Shown: positions 48,093-57,425 of the stretch, in pieces
Numbering within the stretch: position 1 is the first letter of the stretch
How the letters are laid out: each line of letters starts with the position of its first letter
Origin: Halobacillus sp. A5
GTDB taxonomy: Bacteria; Bacillota; Bacilli; Bacillales; Halobacillaceae
Reading direction: 5' to 3'
Length of the DNA: 64,000 nt
Assembly: GCF_024189315.1 (NCBI RefSeq)
Contig: NZ_JAIZEO010000007.1
Location: 1-64,000, forward strand
The notes under the pieces: generated by a model
Databases searched by the model: none
The model's input: the letters and a program-made list of their open reading frames with translations, nothing else
Told to the model about the DNA's origin: nothing
Made by a program: the position numbers and the translations under genes

Positions 48093-49817
48093 CTAAAGCA
48101 TCTGCTGATCCACCAGCTCCCGATACCGCCCATTCCCTTCATACAACTCCGCATGCCGCCCGCGTCCGGTTATCATCCCGTCCTCAAGCATGAGCAGCTG
48201 ATCGGCATCGACCACCGTCGACAGCCGGTGCGCAATTACCAGCGTCGTCCGGCCTTCCATCAGCGTTCGCAGCGCTTCTTGTACAGCCGCCTCAGACTCC
48301 GAATCCAAATTCGATGTCGCCTCATCTAGCAAAAGCACCACAGGATCGCGAAGCAGCGCCCGGGCAATCGCAATCCGCTGCCGCTGTCCGCCGGATAACT
48401 TCACGCCGCGCTCACCGACGCGCGTATCCAACCCGTCCTCAAGCGCACTCACAAACTCAAACGCATTCGCCTGCTGCAGTGCCGCTTCGACCTGCAAGTC
48501 AGATGCCTCATCCTTTAGCCCGTAGCACACATTATCGCGGATCGTTCCCGACATGACCGGGCTGTCCTGCGAGACGTAGCCGATCGACCGCCGCCATTCC
48601 TCTAATCCAATTGAAGCCAGCGGCACATCACCAACCATTATCGCTCCGTCTGACGGCGCATAAAACCTCTCAATCAAAGAAAACACCGTCGTTTTCCCCG
48701 CGCCGCTCGGACCGACGAGCGCAACCGTTTCCCCGGGCATGACGGCAAAGCTGACTCCTTTTAAAATTACACGCTCCGACCCCGCATAGCCAAACGACAC
48801 ATCGCGGAACAACAGTTTATCGACTTCAAACCGCCGCCCGCCAGCTTCTTTTTCCACACCAATCTCATGCAAAAATTGAATCCGCTCCGTTGCTCCCATC
48901 GCTTTCTGGAACGCCGTAAAGAACGTCGCCATCTGGCTGAACGGCACGATAATTTGAAACACATAAATGATCACAGCCACGAGCGACCCCGCACTCAAAG
49001 CACCAGACGCCACGCGCACGCCGCCGTAGCCGATCAACACCACAAGCACGACCATAATAATCATCGTGACAAAAGGGGAGATGATTGCCTGAATCCGCGC
49101 TTCCTTCAATCCATATGTAAACAGTTGTCCGATCCCGTACGCACCCTTGCGACTTTCCGCTGCCTCCGCATTCGACGCCTTCACGAGCCGGATTTCACTG
49201 AGCACCCGGCCGAGGTTCGCACTGAAATCCGCCATCTCATCCTGCAGCCGCCGCGACACCCGATACATGATCCGCCCGAGGGGCATTAAAACGAACAAAG
49301 CGACAGGAACCGACAGGAGCATAATCACCGTCATCCGCCAATCAATCGTTAACAGAATCACGACGGCCCCAATGATCGTAATCACACCTGTTACAAACGA
49401 CACTAAGTGGTTCGAGATTAAGTTCTTCACGGTCGTCGTATCCTGGGTAATCCGGCTCATCGTCTCGCCTGATTCATGCTCGTCAAAATAGCCGACAGGC
49501 AGGCGCAGAATATGATTCCACAGCCCCCGGCGGATATGCGCCACGATATGCTCGCCTATATACGCGAGAATATAGTAAGAAAAGCCGCCTGAAACCGTCT
49601 GGACAAGAAATGTGACCACAAGAAATGTAATCAATCCCGCACTCAATCCGCCGCCCGCCAGTTGATCGACTAAATCCCGCGCAAACAGCGGAACTATCAG
49701 GCTCGCCGCCGTCTCCAGCAGACTGAGTACGAGTGCTGCAGCCACCAGCCATTTTGCCGGCAGCCCGGCCCGTACATATCGAAAAAAGTCCATCACCGAA
49801 CGCTTCTGATCACTCAT
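48093..49817 (-). CDS. ABC exporter, full half-transporter (BmrA/LmrA-like)
   Basis: 574 residues from ATG 49817, which overlaps the upstream stop as ATGAGTGA. Residues 15-310 are the six-helix exporter domain (GLWNHILRLPVGYFDEHESGETMSRITQDTTTVKN). Residues 335-574 are the nucleotide-binding domain with Walker A GPSGAGKTT, signature LSGGQRQRIAIARALL and Walker B VLLLDEATSNLDSE. A homodimer should export drugs or lipids. The coding sequence is much richer in G+C than its surroundings; for example 48361-48420 has 41 G or C in 60 bases. Confidence 0.95.
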   Translation of the reverse strand: MSDQKRSVMDFFRYVRAGLPAKWLVAAALVLSLLETAASLIVPLFARDLVDQLAGGGLSAGLITFLVVTFLVQTVSGGFSYYILAYIGEHIVAHIRRGLWNHILRLPVGYFDEHESGETMSRITQDTTTVKNLISNHLVSFVTGVITIIGAVVILLTIDWRMTVIMLLSVPVALFVLMPLGRIMYRVSRRLQDEMADFSANLGRVLSEIRLVKASNAEAAESRKGAYGIGQLFTYGLKEARIQAIISPFVTMIIMVVLVVLIGYGGVRVASGALSAGSLVAVIIYVFQIIVPFSQMATFFTAFQKAMGATERIQFLHEIGVEKEAGGRRFEVDKLLFRDVSFGYAGSERVILKGVSFAVMPGETVALVGPSGAGKTTVFSLIERFYAPSDGAIMVGDVPLASIGLEEWRRSIGYVSQDSPVMSGTIRDNVCYGLKDEASDLQVEAALQQANAFEFVSALEDGLDTRVGERGVKLSGGQRQRIAIARALLRDPVVLLLDEATSNLDSESEAAVQEALRTLMEGRTTLVIAHRLSTVVDADQLLMLEDGMITGRGRHAELYEGNGRYRELVDQQML

Positions 49818-50532
49818 CCTCAGGCTCCTCAGCATCGACCTTAATTAAATCCCACGTCGTCACAATCCCAAGCGGCGAGCGGTCCCACTCGCCATCCTTC
49901 GTCACGATCACGGCCTTCAGCTTCTGCCCAGCCAAATGACTGTCCTCAAACACATCCTCCACGTCAAACACCGTCGCGCGCTCCGGGATAAACTCGACGT
50001 TATGCCCGCCTTCATGCTCCAGCACATCCCTGACACGCACGCCCTCAACAGCGACCGTGCCATTCTCCGCATGCCCGCTAATCCAGCGCACAACCGCCGC
50101 ATCCGTCACGAGCCCGAGAAATCGTCCCCCCGGCCCGGCATAAATCGGAAACTGCGACACGCCGTGATTCCGAAACGCCTGCATCACCTCAAGCAGCTCC
50201 GAGTCCGCATAGAAGAACATTACCGGCCGCGTCGCGATATCAAGGGCTTTTGGAGGTTGATCAAGCGTTTGTTTAATATACTCAAGCTCCTCCACCACCT
50301 CAAGGTGCGGCGACGCAATATAATACCCGTCCCGCACGCGCTCATGCACGATCGCATTGCGAAGCTTCGCATACTGCCGCAGCGCATCGAAGTGCTCCTT
50401 AATCACACTCCGCTCCTTCGACCGCTGCAGCAGCTCCACGAAATTATCGTTCTTTGGATAACGATTCATTTCCTTCAATAGCTGATGAATCTGATTAAAC
50501 GCCAGCTCAAACCGCTCCACTAATTCACTCAT
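49810..50532 (-). CDS. HEPN-like domain plus tandem CBS domains
   Basis: 240 residues from ATG 50532 with AAGGCGGTG upstream. Residues 1-92 are all-helical and contain KLRNAIVHER, an R-x4-H motif (Arg58, His63) like that of HEPN domains. Residues 99-158 and 165-235 are two CBS modules (ATRPVMFFYADSELLEVMQAFRNHGVSQFPI; VRVRDVLEHEG...ATVFDVEDVF), which bind adenine nucleotides in other proteins. It shares the G+C-rich composition of the ABC exporter and overlaps its start, so the two form an operon. The HEPN assignment rests on the motif and helices only. Confidence 0.8.
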   Translation of the reverse strand: MSELVERFELAFNQIHQLLKEMNRYPKNDNFVELLQRSKERSVIKEHFDALRQYAKLRNAIVHERVRDGYYIASPHLEVVEELEYIKQTLDQPPKALDIATRPVMFFYADSELLEVMQAFRNHGVSQFPIYAGPGGRFLGLVTDAAVVRWISGHAENGTVAVEGVRVRDVLEHEGGHNVEFIPERATVFDVEDVFEDSHLAGQKLKAVIVTKDGEWDRSPLGIVTTWDLIKVDAEEPEDE

Positions 50533-50719
50533 CCGAACACCGCCTTTATCGTCTTCCTTCTTATTATAGCTTAAAATCCTCACTCTCACTCAACTTAGAC
50601 CTTAGTTAACCATTACAAAAAATAGGTAACAACTACTATCAATTTTTATGTGCTTAATATAGAACACGACGACAAAATATGCTACACTTAACACATATAC
50701 GACGAAAGAAGGTGATAGG

Positions 50720-51049
50720 ATGATCGGTGATCGCATCCAACACGTCCGAAAGAACCGCCATTTATCATTATCAGAGCTAGCCGAACGAGCAGGGGTCGCC
50801 AAGTCCTATTTGAGCTCAATAGAACGAAATCTTCAATCCAACCCCTCCATTCAGTTTCTGGAAAAGATATCAAGAGAACTCGACGTTTCCATGAACTACC
50901 TTCTCCACGGTGACTCTGCCGACAAAGATGTCCACCTCGACAACGACTGGCTCGAGCTCGTCCAGGAAGCTCAGAACTCCGGACTCTCCAAAGAACAGTT
51001 CAGAGAATATCTGGAGTTTAACAAATGGAGAAGCAACCGCAACAACTAA
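50720..51049 (+). CDS. sinR: SinR-like regulator, copy 1
   Basis: 109 residues. The N-terminal XRE domain (MIGDRIQHVRKNRHLSLSELAERAGVAKSYLSSIERNLQSNPSIQFLEKISRELDVS) is nearly that of Bacillus SinR. The C-terminal helical hook LSKEQFREYLEFNKW is the SinR oligomerisation and SinI-binding helix pair. In Bacillus, SinR represses exopolysaccharide and biofilm genes; here it heads an exopolysaccharide locus. No sinI-like gene is adjacent. AAGGTGATAGG precedes the ATG. A terminator follows. Confidence 0.93.
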   Translation: MIGDRIQHVRKNRHLSLSELAERAGVAKSYLSSIERNLQSNPSIQFLEKISRELDVSMNYLLHGDSADKDVHLDNDWLELVQEAQNSGLSKEQFREYLEFNKWRSNRNN

Positions 51050-51062
51050 AGCAGACCTAAAG

Positions 51063-51096
51063 AATCACTTCCGACCATCAGGAAGTGATTTTTTTG
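51063..51096 (+). terminator. Terminator of sinR copy 1
   Basis: AATCACTTCC (51063-51072) and GGAAGTGATT (51081-51090) followed by TTTTTT. Confidence 0.9.
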
Positions 51097-51217
51097 TGCT
51101 TTCATTCGACAAATAAACAGAAAAAAATCATCCAAGTTATGACAAAATGTTCAGCCCTCCAGATGCTAGTATATATCTACTAAATAAATATAGAGATAAA
51201 GGGGAAGTCAGGCATCA

Positions 51218-51985
51218 ATGATCGATATTCATACGCATATACTACCAGACGTGGACGATGGCATTCAGTCAATAGAAGACAGCATCACATTAGCTGAGAA
51301 GGCTGCCGCAGAAGGCATTCACACACTAGCAGCCACACCAGCCTACCGGGAAGGACTCAACCTTTACAGTAAAAAAGAAATCATCACCCAGGTTCAAGAT
51401 GTAAACAAGCACCTGCAGCGGAGGAGCATCAACATCACCGTCCTGCCCGGTCAGGTGATCAGCATTCACGGCGATTTACTCGATGACCTGAAGCACAACC
51501 AACTCATGACCATTAATGAGGATACACCCTACCTGCTGTTAGAGCTGCCGAAAGACCACGTGCCGCAATATATAAGCACGCTGCTGTTTCAGCTGCAAAT
51601 GGAAGGCTATATTCCAATCATCGCACAGCCCGAACATAACGAGCAGGTTCAACACAACCCAAACGTCCTATATTCACTCATAAAAAATGGAGCCAAAGCG
51701 CAGCTCGCCTCCGGAAGCCTGTGCGGTAAATACGGGAAGAAAATTAAGAAGCTCTCCCACCAGCTCATCGAAGCCAATCTCGTGCACTTGATCGCGTCCG
51801 ATATGAAGCTCGAGAAGAAGCGCAAGTTCTACATGAAGGAAGCCTTTCAGCTGATCAAGAAATCATACGGCCCGGACATGGAAGAGCAACTCGCTTACAA
51901 CGCCCGGCTCGTGATTGAAGGAGAGCCGATAGTGGGCGATCTGCCGGAGCATATAAAGAAACGTAAGTTCATTTCCATTCTTTGA
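51218..51985 (+). CDS. CpsB/YwqE-type PHP phosphatase paralogue, probably inactive
   Basis: 255 residues, clearly homologous to the two phosphatases downstream, but the metal site is broken. His5 and His7 remain, while His42 is Ala, His43 is Tyr, Glu80 is Val (GQV), the HPER histidine is Gln137 (AQPEH), and the SDAH histidine is Lys197 (SDMK). Glu109 and Asp195 remain. It should not bind the three-metal cluster of active enzymes and may be a regulatory pseudophosphatase. GATAAAGGGGAAG precedes the ATG. It lies between the two sinR genes. Confidence 0.88.
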   Translation: MIDIHTHILPDVDDGIQSIEDSITLAEKAAAEGIHTLAATPAYREGLNLYSKKEIITQVQDVNKHLQRRSINITVLPGQVISIHGDLLDDLKHNQLMTINEDTPYLLLELPKDHVPQYISTLLFQLQMEGYIPIIAQPEHNEQVQHNPNVLYSLIKNGAKAQLASGSLCGKYGKKIKKLSHQLIEANLVHLIASDMKLEKKRKFYMKEAFQLIKKSYGPDMEEQLAYNARLVIEGEPIVGDLPEHIKKRKFISIL

Positions 51986-52002
51986 ATAAAACAGGCTCAA
52001 CG

Positions 52003-52037
52003 AAAAGGCTGATTCGACAAAGAAATCAGCCTTTTTT
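52003..52037 (+). terminator. Terminator after the first PHP gene
   Basis: AAAAGGCTGATT (52003-52014) and AATCAGCCTTTT (52024-52035) with a T run. Confidence 0.88.
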
Positions 52038-52277
52038 CTCATGAAAAAAATAATAGAAATCATCCATTTTATGTTTAATGACTCTATCGGGTAACGAAAG
52101 ACTGCTTTATAATGCACGTTCAGCTTTTATCGTTCACTATATAAAATGTGTTTTCTATATATTGGATTTTAGTGCGTCTTGTGGTATTGTTATACTCAAA
52201 TAGTCTTACATAATTACCATTCGATATTCTGTCTAATCATCAGGAGAACGCACATTGACAAAAGAAGAGGTGAAGAA

Positions 52278-52613
52278 ATGATCGGGGACCGGATTCATAA
52301 AATACGAAGACATCGAGGACTTTCAATGGCTGAATTAGGCGAGCGGGCAGGATTCGCCAAGTCATATGTAAGCTCCATTGAAAGACAGAAGCAGACCAAT
52401 CCCTCGATTCACTTCATTGAGCAGGTTGCCAAAGTGCTGGATGTCTCAGTGAATTATTTAATCAGCGGAGAAACCTCAGCCGATGACCAACCGTTAGACG
52501 AAGGATGGGTTCAGCTCGTCCGGGAAGCTATGGAATCCGGATTGTCTAAGCAACAGTTCAGAGAATATTTAGAATTCAATATATGGAAAGATCAGAATAA
52601 GAAGAAGGAATAG
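52278..52613 (+). CDS. sinR: SinR-like regulator, copy 2
   Basis: 111 residues from ATG 52278 (AGAGGTGAAG upstream); the longer in-frame extension is not supported. The XRE domain MIGDRIHKIRRHRGLSMAELGERAGFAKSYVSSIERQKQTNPSIHFIEQVAKVLDVSVNYL and the C-terminal hook GLSKQQFREYLEFNIW are both present. It differs from copy 1 mainly outside the recognition helix, so both may bind the same sites. Position between two PHP phosphatase genes points to local control. Confidence 0.93.
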   Translation: MIGDRIHKIRRHRGLSMAELGERAGFAKSYVSSIERQKQTNPSIHFIEQVAKVLDVSVNYLISGETSADDQPLDEGWVQLVREAMESGLSKQQFREYLEFNIWKDQNKKKE

Positions 52614-52785
52614 GGCTAATTCAGCAGGAGCCTCAGGTCAAATTAAGAGGTTCGACCCGTTTCAATAAACTCGCGTTTAGAAGACAATGTGAAGTGGTAG
52701 GGTCAATTAACCCCTAGAATGTACAAAAAGAGAAATTCTAGGAAACGGAATAGGTATAGACTTAGTAAAGGGAAGGGATAATCTT

Positions 52786-53550
52786 ATGATTGATATTCAC
52801 AGCCACATACTACCCGGAGTCGATGACGGCGCACAATCCATGGAAGAAAGCGTAGGCATGGCGCAAGCTGCAGTTGAGGAAGGAATCGATACCATAGTAG
52901 CGACACCTCACCATCAGAACGGGGAATACAATAATTATAAACACGACATTCTCATTCAAGTCAGTGAATTAAACCGTGTTCTTGAGGAGCGGGAGGTTCC
53001 ATTAACCGTGCTACCAGGACAGGAGTCAAGAATAAGCGGAGATATGGTCGAAGGCATTAAGAAGGAAGAAATCCTGACCATTAACGAAGGACACTATGTA
53101 TTCGTGGAATTTCCTCACGATCAAGTGCCGAATTATGCCTCCAACCTGTTATTTAACCTCCAGGTCGAAGGCTACCAGCCAGTCATCGTGCATCCCGAAC
53201 GAAACGAACAATTACAGGATAATCCAAACCTGCTTTACTCATTTGTGAAAAAAGGAGCATTCTCACAGGTAACAGCTGCAAGTATCGTCGGCAAGTTCGG
53301 CCGCCCAGCGAAGAAGCTCTCCCACCAGCTGATCGAAGCGAACTTAGCTCACCTGATAGCCTCCGATGCCCATAAGTCAAAAGGGCGCACGTTCTATATG
53401 AGAGGAGCCTTCAGTGAAATCAAGAAGCAGCACGGCCAGGAGATGGTCCATTTCTTCTCCGAAAACGCACAATACTTAATCGATAGCGAACCACTGGCAA
53501 GTGAACCGCCCGAACATGTGAAAAAGAAAAAAGTGTTAGGCATTTTTTAA
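52786..53550 (+). CDS. ywqE: Tyrosine-protein phosphatase, CpsB/YwqE type (PHP), copy 2
   Basis: 254 residues. All metal ligands are present: His5 and His7 (DIHSHILPGVDDG), His42 (ATPHHQNG), Glu80 (PGQE), Glu108 (VEFP), His136 (HPERN), Asp194 and His196 (SDAH). These enzymes remove phosphate from bacterial tyrosine kinases and their targets, including UDP-glucose dehydrogenase, and so tune polysaccharide production. AAAGGGAAGGG precedes the ATG. The cognate BY-kinase is not in the window. Confidence 0.92.
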   Translation: MIDIHSHILPGVDDGAQSMEESVGMAQAAVEEGIDTIVATPHHQNGEYNNYKHDILIQVSELNRVLEEREVPLTVLPGQESRISGDMVEGIKKEEILTINEGHYVFVEFPHDQVPNYASNLLFNLQVEGYQPVIVHPERNEQLQDNPNLLYSFVKKGAFSQVTAASIVGKFGRPAKKLSHQLIEANLAHLIASDAHKSKGRTFYMRGAFSEIKKQHGQEMVHFFSENAQYLIDSEPLASEPPEHVKKKKVLGIF

Positions 53551-53566
53551 ACCCATTTATTTAAAA

Positions 53567-53604
53567 AATAACTAAGCCTTTTCTGCCGGCTTAGTTATTT
53601 TTTT
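53567..53604 (+). terminator. Terminator after PHP copy 2
   Basis: AATAACTAAGCC (53567-53578) and GGCTTAGTTATT (53588-53599), then a T run. Confidence 0.88.
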
Positions 53605-53744
53605 GTGAATATTCAGTCAATGAAAGCGGATTCTTACAAAATAATTCAAAAGACCCAAAAGTTTTTTAAGAGAAATATACCTTGTAATATCGGCATATTT
53701 CGTTAAATCTTTACAAAAATAGTGTAAATATCATAAATGCGACC

Positions 53745-53773
53745 TTCAAATCACAGGAAAAACCTGCTATACT
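53745..53773 (+). promoter_or_regulatory. Promoter of the main exopolysaccharide operon
   Basis: TTCAAA (53745-53750), 17 bases, TATACT (53768-53773), 64 bases before the third PHP gene. A terminator lies upstream, so this should drive the PHP-epsC-galU-ugd genes. Confidence 0.6.
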
Positions 53774-53837
53774 TGTACCAATCTAAACCATTAAAGTGAA
53801 CGAAATGTGAATGTGAGATAGAGAGGAGCTAGAATAC

Positions 53838-54608
53838 TTGATTGATATACACAGCCACATACTCCCCGGAGTCGATGATGGTGCGCAAACGCTTGAACAC
53901 AGTGTGGAAATGGCGAAAGCAGCGGTTGAGGACGGCATACATACGATCATCGCCACCCCCCACCATCAGAATGGAAAGTACAACAACGACAAACATAGCA
54001 TCCTACATCAAGTGGGAACCTTAAATGAAAATCTTAAAAACTATGATATCCCTTTAACCGTACTGCCAGGTCAGGAAACGAGAATCCACGGAGATATGAT
54101 TGACAGCCTGCAGGCAGACGAAATTCTATCATTAACTAACCAGGGCAAGTACATATTCGTAGAATTTCCTTCCGACGCCGTACCGAGATACTCCAAGCAA
54201 TTACTATTTGATATTCAACTCGAAGGCTACCAGCCGATCATCGTTCACCCGGAACGCAACCGACAAATCATCCAGCATCCAAGTCTACTCTACAACATGG
54301 TCAGCCGGGGAGCCTACACCCAAATTACAGCCGCCAGTCTCACTGGCCGATTCGGTAAAAATATTAAGAAATTCACCCACCAATTAATTGAAGCTAACTT
54401 AACCCACCTGATTGCATCTGATGCCCACAACACCACAAGCCGCGGGTTTTGTATGACAGATGCATACGACGTACTAAGGGAAAACTATGGATCATCCATG
54501 GTTTATTTGTTTGCAGAAAATGCAGCGTACTTAGTTGAAGGGGAAGGGCTTGCAGCGGATACACCGTTAGAAATTAAAAAGAAGAAAAAACTTTTAGGTC
54601 TATTCTAA
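53838..54608 (+). CDS. ywqE: Tyrosine-protein phosphatase, CpsB/YwqE type (PHP), copy 3
   Basis: 256 residues with every metal ligand kept (HSH at 5-7, HH at 42-43, GQE, VEFP, HPERN, SDAH). It is closer to copy 2 than to copy 1. The start is TTG 53838 after GAGAGGAGC. It is the first gene of the operon that continues with the EpsC-type dehydratase, 35 bases downstream, so phosphatase and precursor enzymes are made together. Confidence 0.92.
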   Translation: MIDIHSHILPGVDDGAQTLEHSVEMAKAAVEDGIHTIIATPHHQNGKYNNDKHSILHQVGTLNENLKNYDIPLTVLPGQETRIHGDMIDSLQADEILSLTNQGKYIFVEFPSDAVPRYSKQLLFDIQLEGYQPIIVHPERNRQIIQHPSLLYNMVSRGAYTQITAASLTGRFGKNIKKFTHQLIEANLTHLIASDAHNTTSRGFCMTDAYDVLRENYGSSMVYLFAENAAYLVEGEGLAADTPLEIKKKKKLLGLF

Positions 54609-54643
54609 ATTCTATTAAATAAATGAAAGGGGAGTGATGAATT

Positions 54644-56500
54644 TTGACTACAGCCTTTAGGAAAAGACTGATTCTATTAATTTTAATCGATTCAGCCATT
54701 GTATCCTTTTCTATTTATTTCTCTCACTTTTTCTTAGGTCCGTCTGATACTGCATTTGACTTAATGATGTTTGTCTCAGCATTGACATTATTAGCAACCC
54801 ACCATTTATTCTCAAGCGTATTTGGAATGTATAGAAGAAAATGGCGCTATGCCAGCATGGAGGAGCTCACTGGGATCCTCGTAGTTGTCTCTTTATCTAT
54901 TGTATCGGCAGCGATTGTTCAATTATTAGCATTTGAATTAATCTATCAAAGAGCACTAATCATCACATGGATGCTACATATTTTACTAATCGGAGGCGTA
55001 CGATTTGCCTGGCGCTATTATAAAACATATGGACTGACACTCAATCCAAAAGGTAAAAAAGCCAAGCTTATTCGCAATAACCCGAATGCCAAGCAAACAT
55101 TAATTATAGGTGCCGGATCAGCAGGGCAGATGCTCGCTCGTCAAATGAAGAATTCTAACGAAGTAAATTCGAATCTAGTCGGGTTTATCGACGATGACTT
55201 TACGATGCATCACTTAACGATAGCAGGACTGCCCGTGTTAGGGAGCACAAGAGATCTCAATGAAGTGGTGAAAAAACACCACATTAATCACGTCGTTATC
55301 GCAATGCCATCTACAGAACAATCAAGAATGAAAGAAATCATCCAAAGCGCTCAGGGCATCGTTAAGAATGTGCAAACGCTCCCGATGATCGAAGACATTG
55401 CCTTAGGAAACGTATCCGTAAACAGCATTCGAGATGTGTCCATTGAAGATTTATTGGGACGTGAGCCTGTTGAAATGGACATTCAGTCCATTTCAAGCGA
55501 AATCAATGGTCAAACGGTGCTTGTCACAGGAGCTGGCGGATCGATTGGTTCCGAAATCTGCCGACAGCTGATTAAGTTTGGTCCGAGACAATTGATCTTA
55601 TTAGGCCACGGCGAAAATAGCATTTATACCATTCATATGGAGTTAAAGCAACTCGATACGGAAACGGAGCTTGTGACGGTGATTGCCGATATCCAGGATC
55701 GGGACCGCATCTTTGAAATTATTCATGATTACAAGCCGTCTTATATTTACCATGCCGCTGCTCATAAGCATGTGCCACTCATGGAAGCGAATCCGAAAGA
55801 AGCAGTTAAAAACAATGTATTCGGTACAAAGAATGTGGCTGAAGCTGCTGATTCAGCAGGAGTACCCAACTTTGTATTAATTTCGTCTGACAAAGCTGTA
55901 AACCCAACTAACGTGATGGGTGCGACAAAACGAGTGGCTGAAATGGTGATTCAATCACTAAGTCAGGTAAGCAAGACAAGATTTGTAGCAGTGCGCTTCG
56001 GCAATGTGCTAGGCAGCCGCGGAAGCGTCATACCTTTATTTAAGAAACAAATTGCCAACGGGGGGCCTGTCACAGTGACTCACCCAGAAATGACACGATA
56101 TTTTATGACCATTCCTGAAGCATCGAGGCTAGTAATTCAAGCTGGAGCATTAGCGCGTGGAGGCGAAATATTTGTCCTTGATATGGGCGAGCCTGTAAAG
56201 ATTGTAGACTTAGCTAAGAATCTGATTTCATTATCAGGCTTTACAGAAAGAGATATCCCTATTGAATTTAACGGAATTCGACCTGGGGAGAAAATGTACG
56301 AAGAATTATTAGGAGAAAATGAAGTTCACCCAGAACAAATTTATCCTAAGATCTATATCGGCAAAAACAATGACGTTCCGGTAGAGGAGCTATTTAACTT
56401 TATTAACGTGGAGTTTGAAAATATTGCTGCTAAAGAAATCAAAGATACAGTATTTCATTTAATTGAAGATAAAAATAAAGAAGTTTCTGTTTCCAATTAA
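54644..56500 (+). CDS. epsC: EpsC/CapD-type UDP-sugar 4,6-dehydratase
   Basis: 618 residues. Four membrane segments lie in residues 5-130, then a CoA-binding-like Rossmann domain ([17 protein letters not shown]), then the catalytic SDR domain with [29 protein letters not shown] (Met in place of the usual Tyr, as in large membrane dehydratases) and [17 protein letters not shown]. Such enzymes convert UDP-GlcNAc to a 4-keto-6-deoxy sugar, the first step to bacillosamine-like residues. The start is TTG with GGGGAG upstream. Confidence 0.94.
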   Translation: MTTAFRKRLILLILIDSAIVSFSIYFSHFFLGPSDTAFDLMMFVSALTLLATHHLFSSVFGMYRRKWRYASMEELTGILVVVSLSIVSAAIVQLLAFELIYQRALIITWMLHILLIGGVRFAWRYYKTYGLTLNPKGKKAKLIRNNPNAKQTLIIGAGSAGQMLARQMKNSNEVNSNLVGFIDDDFTMHHLTIAGLPVLGSTRDLNEVVKKHHINHVVIAMPSTEQSRMKEIIQSAQGIVKNVQTLPMIEDIALGNVSVNSIRDVSIEDLLGREPVEMDIQSISSEINGQTVLVTGAGGSIGSEICRQLIKFGPRQLILLGHGENSIYTIHMELKQLDTETELVTVIADIQDRDRIFEIIHDYKPSYIYHAAAHKHVPLMEANPKEAVKNNVFGTKNVAEAADSAGVPNFVLISSDKAVNPTNVMGATKRVAEMVIQSLSQVSKTRFVAVRFGNVLGSRGSVIPLFKKQIANGGPVTVTHPEMTRYFMTIPEASRLVIQAGALARGGEIFVLDMGEPVKIVDLAKNLISLSGFTERDIPIEFNGIRPGEKMYEELLGENEVHPEQIYPKIYIGKNNDVPVEELFNFINVEFENIAAKEIKDTVFHLIEDKNKEVSVSN

Positions 56501-56523
56501 GAGAGCAAAGGGGAGGAATTAAA

Positions 56524-57402
56524 ATGAAAAAAGTAAAAAAAGCGATCATCCCTGCAGCTGGTTTAGGCACCAGGTTTTTACCCGCTACGAAAGCCATGCC
56601 GAAAGAAATGCTACCTATCGTAGACAAACCAACGATTCAGTATATCATTGAAGAGGCCATTCACTCAGGAATTGAAGACATTATTATTGTAACGGGTAAA
56701 GGCAAACGTGCGATTGAAGATCACTTTGATAATAACTTCGAATTACAGGATAACTTAATGAAGAAAGAAAAGTTCGATCTGCTGGAAAAAGTTAATGAAA
56801 CATCAAATGTTGATATTCATTACATACGTCAGAAAGAACCAAAAGGATTAGGTCATGCTGTATGGAGTGCACGCAAATTTATCGGAAATGAGCCATTCGC
56901 GGTACTGTTGGGGGATGATATCGTGGAATCAGATACTCCTTGTTTAAAACAGTTGATCGACCAATATGAAGAAACGAATTCTTCTATTATTGGTGTGCAG
57001 CAAGTAGAAGATCATCAAACCCACCGTTATGGCATCATTGACCCATCTGATAAGAACGAGCGACTTTATCAGGTAAATCGTTTTGTTGAAAAGCCTAAAC
57101 AAGGAACGGCTCCTTCAAACTTAGCCATTATGGGCCGCTATGTATTAAACCCTGAGATCTTCGACTTCTTAGACCAACATAAAACGGGTGCTGGCGGAGA
57201 AATCCAACTTACTGATGCCATTCAGGAATTAAACGAATTACAAAGCGTATTTGCTTATGACTTTGCCGGAAGCCGCTATGACGTGGGAGAGAAATTCGGA
57301 TTTATTAAAACGACGATTGAGTTCGCTTTAAAAAATGAAGAAATTGGGGCAGACGTTGAAGAATTACTAGAGTCGCTGGTCGGTAATAAAGTAAGCCAAT
57401 AA
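56524..57402 (+). CDS. galU: UTP-glucose-1-phosphate uridylyltransferase
   Basis: 292 residues, the GalU/GtaB length. The nucleotide-binding start is [32 protein letters not shown], with [32 protein letters not shown] and [14 protein letters not shown] further on. It makes UDP-glucose from UTP and glucose-1-phosphate. AAAGGGGAGG precedes the ATG. It feeds the dehydrogenase encoded next. Confidence 0.97.
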   Translation: MKKVKKAIIPAAGLGTRFLPATKAMPKEMLPIVDKPTIQYIIEEAIHSGIEDIIIVTGKGKRAIEDHFDNNFELQDNLMKKEKFDLLEKVNETSNVDIHYIRQKEPKGLGHAVWSARKFIGNEPFAVLLGDDIVESDTPCLKQLIDQYEETNSSIIGVQQVEDHQTHRYGIIDPSDKNERLYQVNRFVEKPKQGTAPSNLAIMGRYVLNPEIFDFLDQHKTGAGGEIQLTDAIQELNELQSVFAYDFAGSRYDVGEKFGFIKTTIEFALKNEEIGADVEELLESLVGNKVSQ

Positions 57403-57425
57403 TAACACCGGATGGAGGAATGATG

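Noticed and set aside
48867-50481. Long plus-strand frames opposite the ABC exporter and CBS genes
   Set aside because: Antisense openness follows from the high G+C of the true minus-strand genes, which have clear domains.
50661-50667. SinR box (GTTCTAT on the minus strand) upstream of sinR copy 1
   Set aside because: One mismatch to the seven-base consensus and a single copy; expected by chance.
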